The notes under the pieces: model-generated
Seen by the model: only the letters and a program-made list of their open reading frames with translations
Told to the model about the DNA's origin: nothing
The model's database searches: none
Translations under genes and position numbers: made by a program
In this document: positions 1 through 11,437 of the stretch, piece after piece
Layout of the letters: each line of letters starts with the position of its first letter
How positions within the stretch are numbered: position 1 is the stretch's first letter
DNA from: Phycomyces nitens
Lineage: Eukaryota > Mucoromycota > Mucoromycetes > Mucorales > Phycomycetaceae
Length of the DNA: 64,000 nucleotides
Assembly: GCA_022702545.1 (NCBI GenBank)
Contig: JAHRBC010000001.1
Span: 5,084,001-5,148,000 of the forward strand
Direction: 5' to 3'

Positions 1-1575
1 ATGGGCAAGCCGAGTCTAATTAACGCCAAGGACGGTCCACAATGGAGCCTTATCTCCGAGTATCCCTTTGATTCTTCAATTAAACGCATGAGTGTCTTGT
101 GCAAGAGTCCCAAAGGAGACCACCTTGGATTCCTCAAGGGGGCAACCGAACGTGTCCTGGAACGATGCGTGGGAATCCGTTCCGGCGACACAGTTGAATA
201 TCTTGGCCAAGAACAGCTCAATGACATGATTCTACCCAAGGTCGATGAACTCGCTCGTGGTGGTCTCCGTGTGTTATCTTTGGCCAGTCGTACGATCAAG
301 ACCAATGGAGATATAACTGCTGATACGTTTACTCGAGAAGACATTGAGCAAGACATGATTTTTCTCGGTCTTGTCGGCATTTATGATCCTCCCCGTGTCG
401 AGTCCAAAGACGCAGTTGACGAATGTCACCAAGCCGGTATTACGGTTCATATGCTTACCGGAGACCACATTGCTACTGCCACTGCAATTGCTCGCGAAGT
501 TTCCATCCTGCCAAGCGACTATGGGCTCAACCTTCCCCCTGGACACTCGGACCCTAGATCGCTTGTCATGTCAGCCCCAGACTTTGACCGGATGACTGAT
601 GCCCAGGTAGATTCTCTTGATAACCTTCCCCTGGTGGTTGCTCGCTGTAGTCCGGACACAAAGGTCAAGATGATCGAAGCACTGCATCGTCGCGGAAATA
701 TTGCAGCTATGACTGGTGACGGAGTCAACGATAGTCCAAGTCTCAAGGAGGCCGATATCGGTATTGCAATGGGCCAAGCCGGTTCCGATGTGGCCAAACA
801 GGCGGCTGATATCGTGTTGGTTGACGACAACTTTGCCACTATCGTAAAGGCAGTTGAGGAAGGTCGGCGTGTGTTCAGCAACATCTCGAGATTTGTGGTT
901 CATATGGTTTCTGGAAACGTAGCCGAGATAACACCACTTATCCTCGGTCTGGCCTTTAGAGATGCTAGCGGAGACCCTGTGTTTCCAATGACCCCAATTC
1001 AGATCCTATTCAACAACATTCTCACAAGTTCACCTCCAGCCATGAGCCTTGGTCTTGAACCTGTCCATGCCGACCAGATGCTCCAGCCTCCACGTACCAA
1101 AGATCAGGCCCTGTTTGCAAAAAACAACATTATCGACATTTTTTTCTATGGTGTGATGATTGGAGGTATCTGTCTATTGAACTTTGTGGTGGTTGTTTGG
1201 GGTTGGGGAACCGGAAATCTCGGCGAAGGATGCAACCACAGATACAACGACAGCTGCGAGGAAGTCTTCCGAGCCCGTGGTGCACTATTTGCTACCTTGA
1301 CCGTGATCATCCTTTTGCATGGGTTTACCTGCCGTGATCTGTACAATCCAACATGGACCTGGAGTGCGATGAAGAACATGCATAACAAGTATCTGTTGTG
1401 GAGCACTGCCTGTGGTATCAGCCTCATGTTTATCTGTCTCTATGTTCCTGTCTTGAATACCGATGTGTTTAAACATCACCCCATTTCCTGGGAGTGGGGC
1501 ATGGTCGCCGCATCTGTACTGGTCTATATTGCATTTGCCGAAGGATGGAAGTGGCTCAAGAGACATGTCTGGTAA
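1..1575 (+). CDS. ENA-type (P-type IID) Na+/K+ efflux ATPase, C-terminal part only
   Basis: This is the C-terminal 524 residues of a P-type cation pump that would export Na+ or K+ across the plasma membrane using ATP. The window edge removes the N-terminus: the phosphorylation motif DKTGT and membrane helices M1-M4 are absent, so the ATG at base 1 is probably internal. What remains is the nucleotide-binding domain (FLKGATERVLERC, residues 45-57), the MLTGDH motif (from residue 151), the hinge TGDGVNDSP (about 238-246) and hydrophobic segments M5-M10 ending in WKWLKRHVW. The fungal ENA assignment (rather than SERCA or PMR1) rests on the overall C-terminal pattern as I remember it. No intron is needed in this part. 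A TTATTATT microsatellite follows the stop. Confidence 0.85.
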   Translation: MGKPSLINAKDGPQWSLISEYPFDSSIKRMSVLCKSPKGDHLGFLKGATERVLERCVGIRSGDTVEYLGQEQLNDMILPKVDELARGGLRVLSLASRTIKTNGDITADTFTREDIEQDMIFLGLVGIYDPPRVESKDAVDECHQAGITVHMLTGDHIATATAIAREVSILPSDYGLNLPPGHSDPRSLVMSAPDFDRMTDAQVDSLDNLPLVVARCSPDTKVKMIEALHRRGNIAAMTGDGVNDSPSLKEADIGIAMGQAGSDVAKQAADIVLVDDNFATIVKAVEEGRRVFSNISRFVVHMVSGNVAEITPLILGLAFRDASGDPVFPMTPIQILFNNILTSSPPAMSLGLEPVHADQMLQPPRTKDQALFAKNNIIDIFFYGVMIGGICLLNFVVVVWGWGTGNLGEGCNHRYNDSCEEVFRARGALFATLTVIILLHGFTCRDLYNPTWTWSAMKNMHNKYLLWSTACGISLMFICLYVPVLNTDVFKHHPISWEWGMVAASVLVYIAFAEGWKWLKRHVW

Positions 1576-1703
1576 ACGCAATTGATACCAGAAAGTGAAT
1601 GGTGAATACAGGCACTTTGTGGCATGGTTCATGGCCAGTAGAGCGATGAATTGATAGCTCATTGGTGATTAGATTTCCTCTCTTTATATATACATATTAT
1701 TAT

Positions 1704-1736
<33 letters not shown>

Positions 1737-1972
1737 TACTATTAGATTATATGGCTACTCTCAAGATAATCCACCTCAAAAATACAAATATTACATACAA
1801 AATAAATAGCATCTATAAAAATAAATAATACTGATGTGTTTGTATATTTATAAGGGTGAAAATTCAAGCCAATATAAGATATCCAAATCGTCTTTTACGT
1901 GTATATATATATATCTTGTTTAAAAATCTTCATAGTCATCTATCCCACATCATTTGCCAGTCAGACCCCCTT
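1576..1972. other. Intergenic, between two converging genes
   Basis: AT-rich spacer with an imperfect TTA microsatellite at about 1696-1735 and several AATAAA-like strings that could serve as polyadenylation signals for the genes on both sides. I see no gene here. Confidence 0.6.
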
Positions 1973-3460
1973 TTACTCAATCGTATCTTTAGCAGGCTTA
2001 CCTTCAATGCCATTGATCGCATGGAGGAGAAAGAGGACAAAGTCCGAGGTGAACTGCATACTAAAGCCTTGGTACAAACCACGCAAACCCCATCCCGAAA
2101 GCCGTCTCTGCCTTGTCTTTTTGCTACCCTTGGCAACCTCCCTCCGGCCACCCTCTTCCTTGACGATATGATAAAATGCGTCCATGATACCAGTGTAAGG
2201 AACGGGACGGAGGGCAACGACGCTCTCAAAGCGCTTGTTTCCTGGTGTTCTGGACCGAATCTGGCACTGGAGGCGCTTACGAATAGTATCGAGGGGAAGG
2301 GTGATGATAAGCTCAAGAGTATTGAGACCAAGTTCAGCTAAACCATAAAGAAAGGGAGAATCGTTGGCCGAGATACGCAAGACACGGTCAATAATAAGGG
2401 GGATCGTGTTTTGTAGTAGAGGGGTAATGGAATGGTAGAGAAGGGTTGGAACAAGGTTGTGAGATAAGTAGAGTCCACGCAGACCACCTTCTTCGTTGAG
2501 GATTGTTCGCAGGGCGTGAAAGGGGCCCTTGTACTTGCGCTGCAGAGGCGATGCTGACTGTACCATCATTCTAAAAAAGACATTTAAACACCAATGTTAT
2601 TATTGGTGCATAGATTACCTTGTCTTGATGATCTCAAGTGGGCTTAGGATAAACCCAACAATGAGGTTGCTGGCAACCAATGTTGCAAGGTTTGGGCCAA
2701 CGCGATCCAGATGAACAAGAGGAATAGTATCATCATAAAGATCAAACATGTCGTTTAATGTGCCCTCGAGCGTAGGCTGGAGGAAGAGATGGAGCACTTC
2801 ACAGACCCAATTGGTGTATTGGCCCTTGAATAGGGATCTCCACCCTTCATGAGGCTGCTTCATCAAGAGCCCGATGCCTTGCCAGACACCACCTTCAATG
2901 GGTTTGATTTGGTGGGTTGGACGGGTGCTCTCGTCGTACACACTAGCCCGAACGACATAGCCACTTTCATCCAAAGACACCTTTTTTTTAAAGGCTGGGT
3001 TGTCAGCATCCAACGAGGCTGTTGAGAAGTTTAAGCCTTCGGTCGAGTGGCGTCGTTTTCCTCCAGTGCCATAAAAGTCATCCTCATCCTCATCCTCATC
3101 CTCATCCTCATCTGGGCTATCATGATCCTCGTCTTCGTCATTGTGATGAGAAGCTGTAGAAAGTACCTCGACATCTTCATGGGGCATGTATTGAACCTGC
3201 AGAAGAGTCTTGGACACTTCAAAGGGGCTGTTGATGGCAGTTGTGATGTATTTTAGGACCGTAAAGTTGATCAGTTCGCGGGCTGCTGCTTTAGAGTCAA
3301 TGAGGTCGTCATATTCGTCGTTGTAATAGAGAGGCTGTCCTGAAAGAGTGGTGTAGTTGTCTGTTGTTAGGCCGGGTGTATAGTATGGTCGTAGCCCGTT
3401 GACCCCTTTTCCGGGTGCAGCGGGGAATGTAGCAAAAGGATGGCTTTGATCGGCGGGCAT
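1973..3460 (-). CDS. Ugo1/SLC25A46-like mitochondrial outer-membrane carrier-fold protein
   Basis: Two exons (3460-2619 and 2570-1973) encode 479 residues. The join restores the carrier signature PLEIIKTRM across the intron, and a second degenerate signature, PLDTIRKRLQ, lies in the C-terminal third. Length and layout match Ugo1 (about 500 residues), the mitochondrial-carrier-fold protein of the outer membrane that links Fzo1 and Mgm1 in mitochondrial fusion in yeast. The N-terminus (YYNDEYDDLIDSKAAARELINF) is unlike transport carriers but fits Ugo1. An acidic Asp/Glu stretch at about 3076-3117 comes from a CATCCT microsatellite inside the coding sequence. The start chosen (MPADQSH) is the first ATG after an AT-rich leader. 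A divergent inner-membrane carrier is less likely. Confidence 0.8.
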
Positions 3461-3965
3461 AAAGATGTTGGAAGTTGAGAAAGTATAACGCTTTAACACA
3501 CAAATACGCACACAATATGTATATATATTATATATGGATATAGAAATATTATATATAATTATATATTATGATATATATATATAAATATTTTTATATATGT
3601 GTATATATAATATATATATATATGTATTAATATGATATGTGGATATGCTGGCTATAAAAATGCACATGGTAGACGGTAGATTGAAATTGATGGACTGTTT
3701 TTTTTAAAAAAAATAAAAAAAATGCGTGACGTCAACAGAGGACATGGGCCTATAGAGATTATATTGGATTTATATAAATGTAAATGTGTACACATTTAAT
3801 TTTTGATATATTTGATGCCAAGGACGCAAATTATATATGTATGTATATATTTTTTATAAAAAAAGGCACAGGCCATCGCAGCAAAAATATTTGAATTAAA
3901 AAAAAAGGAGCTCTAAAGGTAAACAATGGACATGAAAGTGAAAATGTGATGAGAATGAAGGTCTC
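3461..3965. other. Intergenic, extremely AT-rich
   Basis: Contains long TATATA runs (3510-3640) and A/T homopolymers. It is probably the promoter of the Ugo1-like gene, the 3' flank of the zinc-cluster gene, or both. No gene is visible. Confidence 0.6.
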
Positions 3966-4739
3966 CTAAAAGAGAGATGCGAGGGGAGGAGCATTGACGG
4001 AGGGAAGTTGTTGTTGTTGTTGTTTCTGGTCAGTGTCATTGAGGAGGGTTCGAATTGCGGATAGCTTTGGGGAGGGAAAGAAGGAGGATGAGGAGGATGA
4101 GGAGGAAGAGGCGGAGAGGGGGGGTTGGGGCTGGGGTCTGTGGAGGGGTGGAAGCCGTACAAAGTGATCTTCTTGTGCAAAGTGTGTGTATGATAGATCG
4201 CATTCATGCCGCTGGCGCTTGTCCCTGGTGGGGTGAACGGGACGGGTGTTGTACACGGTGCTGCAGGACGGCGGGCCGGAATGAAGGTGCTTGTGGGAGG
4301 CAGGATCCCGTTCCCTCGATCCGAAAGAGGGCAGCGCTCTGTCGGCAGACGGGTCGGAGTTCTCGCTCATGGAGGGTGACAAGGGTGTGTCCTTCTCGGA
4401 CAGCGATAGAGATGAGCTGGAAGACGAGGCCAGCAAGGCGCGCAGAACATCTTCAATCATCGTCAGACGGCTCTCGATAGCATGAATGGGTGTGGGTCCG
4501 ACGGTAGATGTCGAGGGACTGACGGACTTCTTCCGTTCTAGCACAGGTGTCCCGGTCGGTGGTTTTGGTTTAAGTGAACGCGAGTAGTCGCACTCCATGC
4601 TCGTCTTTGCACAGCTGGTGCAGGGCTTCTCGCCGTTGCACTTGATCTTCTTCCGCCGACATTCGCCACAGGCACTCACGACCTTGAGTCGCTTGTTGCG
4701 CCGGGTGCTTTCGAGCTGGAGATCTTGTTTGGAAGCCAT
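3966..4739 (-). CDS. Short Zn2Cys6 (zinc-cluster) transcription factor
   Basis: A single exon of 257 residues. Six cysteines at residues 24, 27, 34, 40, 43 and 50 follow CX2CX6CX5CX2CX6C within a basic context (CRRKKIKC), the fungal binuclear zinc-cluster DNA-binding domain. A short helical stretch (ESRLTMIEDVLRALL) may form a dimerisation coil. The rest is Ser-, Pro- and Gln-rich low complexity with poly-Ser and poly-Gln runs. The protein lacks the middle fungal_trans domain of larger members, so it is a small DNA-binding regulator with unknown targets. The start is the ATG of MASKQD; an in-frame upstream extension would be hydrophobic and unlikely. It is divergent from the methyltransferase gene. 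Confidence 0.85.
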   Translation of the reverse strand: MASKQDLQLESTRRNKRLKVVSACGECRRKKIKCNGEKPCTSCAKTSMECDYSRSLKPKPPTGTPVLERKKSVSPSTSTVGPTPIHAIESRLTMIEDVLRALLASSSSSSLSLSEKDTPLSPSMSENSDPSADRALPSFGSRERDPASHKHLHSGPPSCSTVYNTRPVHPTRDKRQRHECDLSYTHFAQEDHFVRLPPLHRPQPQPPLSASSSSSSSSSFFPSPKLSAIRTLLNDTDQKQQQQQLPSVNAPPLASLF

Positions 4740-5326
4740 GAGGGTGTAAGAGAAAGAAAGAAGCAAAGGAAAGGAAGAGATGAACGGAACAAGATAAATA
4801 AAAAAAGCAAATTGTGTTTCGGCAATCAAAAGGGAGTCAAATCAAAATCGATTCGACGAAAAAGCGTTGCCACCGGGTTCCCCCTCCCCCTTCTTTCTGT
4901 CTCTTTTGCACCTAGTCATCAAATGCAGAAGTCGATAGCGTGGCAACCATTTTCTCGGCCAATTAAGGCAGGCGCTGGTGTTCAGGTCACCGGCCAGCAT
5001 CGTCCGTGCCTGCCACCGATTCCATTCTCGCCTTGGGTTCTCGCCTTTTTCGATTTTAAAGACATGGCAGAATTTCATTCTCTGATAAAGGGACATTGAC
5101 TTGGCCTCCTTAAGGGCTAGATTCCCTGGGCCTGACCCCAGAATGACCACCAAGATGAAATGTAAGCCAGGACGCAGATTAAAATAGAATCACCGGCGAT
5201 CCGAGGTGAAACAGTGCTTCCCGACACCGTCCGTGAGGCTTGTCCCCGAATAAGTCTCTTGTGGAGACTGCAAGACAATCTTGTTCTTCTTCTTCCTTTT
5301 CAACTTGCACAAATAATTTAATCACC
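4740..5326. other. Divergent intergenic region
   Basis: Shared upstream region between the zinc-cluster gene (minus) and the methyltransferase gene (plus). A pyrimidine-rich stretch (CTTGTTCTTCTTCTTCC) lies just before the methyltransferase start. I see no RNA gene. Confidence 0.5.
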
Positions 5327-6163
5327 ATGGCAACCATCGAATGGGAAAAGCGTTGGCAGACTGGCCAGACTGGCTGGGACCAGGGCACCGTCAGCCCCGC
5401 CCTCAAGAAACTCATCGACGAAGACACAGACGGCGCGATTGTGCCTCGCAAGGGCCGCGGCCTCGTGCCTGGCTGTGGTTCTGGTAGGGCAACTTGGACC
5501 ATGTGAAACCCTATCCATAAACCTTTTTTTTTTAAATAGGCTATGATGTTCAATTCCTCGCATCCAAGGACCTCCACATGACGGGCATAGACCTCAGTCC
5601 TACTTGCATCAAACGGTGCAAAGAGGTATTTTAATAAAGATAGCTGTGGTTATGCCGAGAATTCATGCCTCTGGACCAGAATCACCCCGACGCCGCAAAG
5701 TGCAACTACGACTTTGAGACCGGGAACTTTTTTGACTTTGAGGTGCCGGACGGCGGCTATGACCTGGCGTACGATTATACGTAAGCCAAACTCATATTTC
5801 AGCTCAAGTTTATAATAATTATTATCAATTGCTCCGGAACCTCGCTCCATCTTCAACCCAATAAAGGTTTCTGTGTGCCCTAGAGCCAAAGATGCGCCCC
5901 CAATGGGCATCCCGGTATGCCGAGATCATCAGGCCCGGTGGGGTGCTGATTGCCCTCCAGTATCCACTCGACGGCCATGAAGGCGGGCCTCCCTATTCAT
6001 TGACTCCAGAAATGTATGTTTTTATTGGTACAAGATGCTTGGCTAACATTTCTACAGTTATAAGGAACTCTTGAGTGACTTTAAGCTTATTTATCTGGCT
6101 GATGCAGTTGGGCACGAGTCTCGCATCGGCTATGAGAAAATGAGTGTGTGGAAGAGGATTTAA
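5327..6163 (+). CDS. TPMT-family thiol/thiopurine S-methyltransferase
   Basis: Five exons (5327-5483, 5540-5625, 5680-5780, 5867-6013, 6058-6163) give 198 residues. This is a class I SAM-dependent methyltransferase of the TPMT superfamily, related to plant HOL thiol methyltransferases. Visible are the N-terminal tryptophan block (WEKRWQTGQTGWDQG), the SAM-binding motif GLVPGCGSGYDV with acidic residue in GIDLSP, and the family block ALEPKMRPQWA followed by GGPPYSL. The exon 2/3 join was chosen to keep family spacing; an alternative 18-nt intron is implausibly short. Such enzymes methylate small thiols such as sulfide, thiocyanate or thiopurines, probably for detoxification; the true substrate is unknown. 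The gene converges on trm5. Confidence 0.85.
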
Positions 6164-6281
6164 AGCTTGATCTTTTGGGTTGAATTGGAGTGGCCATCAT
6201 CCCTCTTTCGTTTGCTAGTAATATATATAAATATATATATGTATATATAATTAATACATTATATCAATATATATATCTTCC

Positions 6282-8028
6282 TTACCTCAGGGGTGCAAAC
6301 ACCACATCAGGGGTCAAGGGAAAAGAGACGCAATACATGTCCTTCTTGGGTGCTACATTGCGCACCAGATGAAGCTGGGTGAGCTCACTATCCACGGGTG
6401 CACCTATCATGTGTGCAACACGCTATTTTCCCTAATGTCAGTTTGGGTTTGGGATGGCGAGAGTAAGTGTGTGTGTGTGTGTGCACCTACATCAAATATG
6501 TCCTGGCGAGGATCGGCACTCTTTGTGAAACAGTGGCAGTGGACGATAGGGAGCTTGGCGTCCTTGCTTGCTTCGAAAAGGCTCTTCTTGCCGTTGTACA
6601 ACCCACGGAAGGTGTCTGTGTAGTGTTAGTATACTTTATGTTACCCGCGTAGATCACCCTACCCAAAAACTCAATCGCAGTTGCCGGAAGATTCATTACA
6701 AAATGGTCAAATGTCTTCCATTCAGTCGACGTGTCTTGAAGATCTTGTACAGCCTTTTTAATAAACTCCCGCCCGTCCATATTATAGGTATGGATCTTGG
6801 TGCTGTCGATCTATGGGGTGTGTAAATATGGCTATAACACATATTTCACTCTCTTGCCTTGTTCAATTTGACATTCTCATTGAGCCACTCGTACGAAGAA
6901 GGATTGAGGTCGTTTGCATAGACAATTGCGCCCCCTTTTGCCGCAGGGAGTGCAAATGGTCCCACTCCAGCAAATATATCGCCTATAGTTGTTTATTTAA
7001 CTTCTCCCCCTTTCCTCAGCCCACTTACAGACGTGTTCCAAAGGCTTAAACATCCGCACAAGGCGCTCGTGTTCCGTGTGCAGACGCGAGTTCCAATACA
7101 CTTTGGAAAAGTCAAATTTGAATCTACAGCCGCTCTCCTTCTGCATCGAGTGTCAATAACTTTATTTAAAGCCTCCAAACGTACCACCATGGTCATCATG
7201 TTCCCATCGCCTGCCAGCAATTCCATCTGGAAGAAGCGATAAGTGGTGTCGATGCTGTTGGTCTTGTTCACGACACAGGTGATATTTTTATTTTTCTATA
7301 CACATGTCAGCAACCCATCATAGCCTCAAATATTTTTGCTTACATCGAGAATGATTTCTCCAACAATCTTTTTCCAAGGGTAGTATTCCTCTCTCAAATT
7401 CATGTGAGCTAGAGTGATTTGTGTCAGTAATGATTTTTTTAAATATATATATATATATATGTCAAGATATCTCTACCAATGTGTCCAGTCTGAGTAAATG
7501 AAGACGGGATCTCCTTTGCATCCTTGGGCATCACAGCGTGCATAATTTGCTCTATAGAAACCCGTTAACTAGATTCCAATTTTTACTACTCTTTACCACT
7601 CGTCCAATAATCATAGTCTAAATCAATATGGTGGTCAACCACACCAAGCACTTCTGTTTCCATTGCCTTTTTGGCCTCTTGAGGAAGATTCTCGAGATCT
7701 AGTTTGAGATTTATAAACATATTCTGACAACAATCGCAATCAAACCTTGTTTGCGCAGATCTGCTCTGAGCAACACCAGTTTTGTGTCTTTAGATCCCGA
7801 ATCATCAGCTACATTCCGAAGACGAGGTTGATTCAGCAGATTACTGTTGACTAGTCTTGAGTCGAATGTCAACAGATAGTTTGGCTAATCTTACTTTCCC
7901 ATGGCCTTTACCACCACGCCAACTCGCTTGGTTGGAACTCTGACACCAATAATATCATAAGATTTTTTGAAGGCAGCCCGATTAAGGACCTTCATTCCAT
8001 GATGAGCCGGAGGAATAAAGATGCTCAT
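6282..8028 (-). CDS. trm5: tRNA (guanine37-N1)-methyltransferase Trm5
   Basis: Eleven exons (8028-7895, 7855-7746, 7698-7597, 7551-7477, 7408-7344, 7295-7185, 7140-7029, 6982-6858, 6810-6663, 6615-6491, 6422-6282) give 415 residues. Trm5 makes m1G37 in tRNA, which prevents frameshifting, in cytosol and mitochondria. Landmarks: [16 protein letters not shown], the block [20 protein letters not shown], the SAM motif [31 protein letters not shown] and the catalytic-loop motif [10 protein letters not shown]. Every junction keeps frame. The intron 6811-6857 begins with GC (AAG|GCAAGA), so it is a GC-AG intron. The start MSIFIPP lacks an obvious mitochondrial presequence; a possible 3' splice site just upstream (AG before ACTTGATC) leaves room for an unseen 5' exon. 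Confidence 0.93.
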
Positions 8029-8218
8029 GTCAATGGCGATCAAGTCTAAAAGATATTACAAGAAAATAATAATAGACACTTTTTAACTAGTGTATAGATT
8101 ATTATTATTTTTTAATAAAAAAACATAAAAAAACATGCATCTCCATAGGTAAGCCGTCACAGACATGATCAGACAGCCAAAGTAAAAGGGTTGTCTTTAA
8201 CCCAAGCTCTTTATCTTT

Positions 8219-9685
8219 TCATTCAGTCTCTTCTAGCTCCAACTTGGTGCGGATCCGATTGATCAATCCTTCAATCTCACTATGGCACACAGGGGCCTCA
8301 ATCTCAGCAATCCAAAACAGCTCTCGGACAGCAAGGGGAATAACGAGCATTGTCGTATCTATAGCATCTGGATCTGGTCCGTCCAAAGGATCTCGAAGAT
8401 CAGCATCCACATCTTCATAGTCATCTTCATCGTCAATGCGCACCACTGTGATGGTGAGGTCTTCTTTGGTGATGACTGGCTTGACAGGTTCCGGGAGCCC
8501 CAGTGGTTCTAATCTAGTTACGGGTGGTGGAGGGGCTCCCAATGGTGCTGGAATTGGTGGAGGCACTGGTGCGATTGGAGTGATTGGAGTGGTTGGAGTA
8601 GCTGGGACTGGAGTCCCAGTTGCTGCTCTTGACCTTGTCCTTGCTCTTTCTCTAGGAGTACCAACCGGGGGTTTGACAGGTGGTTTGACTGGAGGCCTAC
8701 CCCAGGCAGGCTTTGATGGCGGTGGTGGCTTTACCGGAGTTCTTCCTCTTGGTGGAGGTGGGGCTTTTAATGTAGTTCTCATTGGAGTGACTCCTCTAGG
8801 AGGGCCTCTGGGAGTACCTCTTCCGGGAATTGGTGATGGTGATGCCACATACTCAGTAGACATAGTTGGAGAGATCATTGAGGGTGTAGTAGATGCTATA
8901 GACGGAGTGGTCGAGACTGTCATCAAGACTTCAATTTCATCGTCTGATTCCATGTATGAGCCCATGGGAGTCTCCAAAAGTCTTTCCGGGGTCACCGATG
9001 GGCCGTATATAGGAGGGATCTCTGTGTTTTCAGGCTCACTGGGTACTGGCAGATTCTCGACATCTTCTGAATCATCTGACAGGTCCTCATTGTCAACTCT
9101 CTCAAGGATGCGAAGAAGCTTTTTACAGGCCTGAAGAGGAGTGACTATATTATTACGAACTTTTCTTGGGGCCTTTTCGACTTCTTCTTCAAACTCTTTT
9201 TGACGGGCTGCAATGTCATCTTGACGGTCTTTCATCAGGGTTGTCTTGCGCTGCTGATGCATCTGCTGACTGGCCACTACATAATCGAGGCGGACCTGGC
9301 GCAGACGTTCATACTCTGCTGTCAATTGAACAAGGACTGGCTCATTGGCTTTGGATGCTGCACCTCCTCTGCGGATCGGTGGTCTGCGTACACTGTGGGA
9401 TGCTTAATGAATTCTGATGATGGGATGCTAATTTACCTTGGTGTTCTCTAATAAGACATGTCAATAAGCACAGATTAGGAGAATGTTTGTTTGTTTTCAA
9501 ATGTTTACCTCTGGCGGCTGTCTTCCTCTTCGAATGGGCTCTTTGGTGGGTGAAGTGCCGTTTGATTCCTATGAAAATAAGCAAGGAGACCAACAAGACT
9601 AGCAACTCACCAGCTGGAGTTTCAACTTCTCAATGTTGCGCTCTATGCCTGTAGCGAGGTTTTTGTATCTTTCTTCGGGTTTCAT
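8219..9685 (-). CDS. Proline-rich orphan protein with N-terminal coiled coil
   Basis: Proposed exons 9685-9611, 9568-9509, 9447-9437 and 9383-8219 give 436 residues. I do not recognise the family. The N-terminus is charged and helical (KNLATGIERNIEKLKLQL, then ERLRQVRLDYVVASQQMHQQRK), the middle has repeated PPVKPPVGTP and GRTPVKPP motifs with many Thr-Pro pairs, and the C-terminus is acidic, then helical (EIEGLINRIRTKLELEETE). This layout suggests a scaffold or SH3-ligand-type protein; that is inference. The third exon is only 11 nt. It is needed to join the phases of its neighbours and uses good GT-AG sites, but it could be an error of mine. The 3' end is secure. Confidence 0.6.
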
Positions 9686-10371
9686 GACAGGAGTAAGAGG
9701 GCTTGTCCCCTTTGTGTGCACCCTTCTATTTCTTATTTGGGGGTTTAGGGTTCAAGCATATTGCTCGAGAGTCAGTCTATAAGGATCTGAAGTGGTACAC
9801 CTTTCAAAATAAAGTAAACTGTTTTTTTATATAAAAGTGATGCTATCAAAGCTAACATGTGCTTTCGGGGACTTGGTTACCGTCAGCATAGTTGTGGGTT
9901 TCTTACTTTATGACAGTTCCACGAGCCAGTTGGTATCTTGCTGCGGTGGACACAATAGGACCAAATAGACATTAGGACTGTGCCTTTCTGGGCCGATGCT
10001 AATAACGTAGCGGCCATGATAGAAAACGCAATTGAGGATACTTGACGTACCCATTGACAATGCTAAGCGTCTATAGAAATAATCGCAGATTTTCGTGATA
10101 CGTTGTAAAACATATATAATGATGCTAAGATGGAACAGATCTTGCGGTTCCAAAGGGGAACAAAGGGGGGGAATTTGGGGGGAGAGGAAAGAGGTAATTG
10201 GGTTTGATGATTGGTTGGGAGGTATTGAATCCCAGTGGTGGTCTATCACTTGGTTTAAGCTGTCGTTCTCGATTCCAATTATTATTATTATTATTTATAT
10301 TTTCTCGATTCATTTTCCGGGTGCCTGATTATTCTACATACTCTTCTTGCCCTTAATACTTTCTTAATACC
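9686..10371. other. Divergent intergenic region
   Basis: Separates the proline-rich orphan (minus) from the FYVE gene (plus). AT-rich with a G-run at about 10155-10183 and a TTA repeat at 10277-10295. The string GGGTTCAAGC at about 9748 superficially resembles a tRNA B box, but no cloverleaf surrounds it. Confidence 0.5.
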
Positions 10372-11230
10372 ATGGACGTCTATGCCCTGACAAAAAAGAA
10401 GAGACCCACTCACCTTACACTTGGCCAGTCAACCAGCTCAGAATCCGCAACTACCCTGGGCATGCTCAATTCTACCCCAATGCAACCCAAACCAGCCGTA
10501 CGAGTCCATCGAATGGCAGAGGTTGTCTCTGGACCTCCAAACCGGGATCATTGGAAGGTAAGCCATTTTCTCTCGAAATACTGCATTCCAGCCTGTTTGT
10601 AACCAATCCCACAATCCGTTCCGAATCAGCCTGATGCAGATTCACTTCAGTGTGCCTCTCCAGACTGTCAGACTGCATTTGGGCTATTTGAACGAAGGCA
10701 CCACTGTAGAAAATGTGGAGATATATTTTGCTCTGCCCACTGCTCAAACTACTTTCGCCTTGACCATGCTTCCCAATTTCACCTCCATGGGGTCCTGTCG
10801 CGGGGCTGTGGTGCCTGCGCAAATGATTATAAGCAATGGCAGGACGCCATAATTCGGACCAAATCAAGACAGGTCAAGAAAGAGGAACCAAAGATAGAGG
10901 AGCGGGTAAAGAGACGTACTTTGATCATGACCCAGCAACCACAGGCAATGGAAGGAGTGACAGAATTAGGAAGAGATGGTAGCTATGAATTGTGCCTTTC
11001 TTTTCTTTTTTGTAGTAATCTAACATGTAAAAATAGATATCGTCCAGTCAGACCAGTCTTCATCTTCTTCACCGACCACTCCACGGCCAAGGGGCATTGC
11101 CATTAGACATACGACAAATAATGAGCATGGTAAGAGTAAAGATATGTGCCTATGAGTCCTAACCATTTCTTTAGCGCCCTTCCACCCCATACCTTCTGTG
11201 CCTGCTGATTGGCAATGGTCAACCTTTTAG
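10372..11230 (+). CDS. FYVE zinc-finger protein (PI3P-binding, endosomal)
   Basis: Four exons (10372-10557, 10630-10978, 11037-11129, 11175-11230) give 227 residues. The domain (residues about 61-126) has all three FYVE hallmarks: WxxD (W61, D64), the basic motif RRHHCRKCG (84-92) and a C-terminal cysteine pair (C122, C125) after C70, C75, C88, C91, C96 and C100. The domain would bind phosphatidylinositol-3-phosphate and bring the protein to endosomes or the vacuole. The C-terminal half is Ser/Thr/Pro-rich and ends in WQWSTF, with no second domain. Small proteins with only FYVE occur in fungi (Pib1/Pib2-like classes), but I cannot assign an orthologue. A kinase gene follows on the same strand about 310 bp downstream. 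Confidence 0.88.
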
Positions 11231-11400
11231 AAGCATTTTCATTCCCAACATATATTCATATATTTTATCCTCTACAATGTTTTCTGTTTCCGCTTTTAGA
11301 ACCCAAAAATCCCAAAAAAACCACCACCCAAAAGCCTTCTATTTTACTTCACCCTAATCAAAATTGTAAATTATCATGTTTTTTGTCAGGTTTTTTTTTA

Positions 11401-11437
<37 letters not shown>

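Noticed and set aside
5626..5643. An 18-nt intron in the TPMT-like gene
   Set aside because: Too short to splice. A 54-nt intron to 5679 gives spacing matching plant thiol methyltransferases.
8436..9134. Plus-strand Gly/Val-rich ORF of 232 residues
   Set aside because: Antisense shadow of the proline-rich gene: Pro codons read backwards as Gly codons. It has no recognisable domain.
9740..9790. tRNA-like B box (GGGTTCAAGC)
   Set aside because: No acceptor or anticodon stems can be formed around it. No tRNA was found anywhere in the window.
11209..11436. ORF ending in poly-Tyr
   Set aside because: Produced by a TAT microsatellite in the FYVE-kinase spacer.
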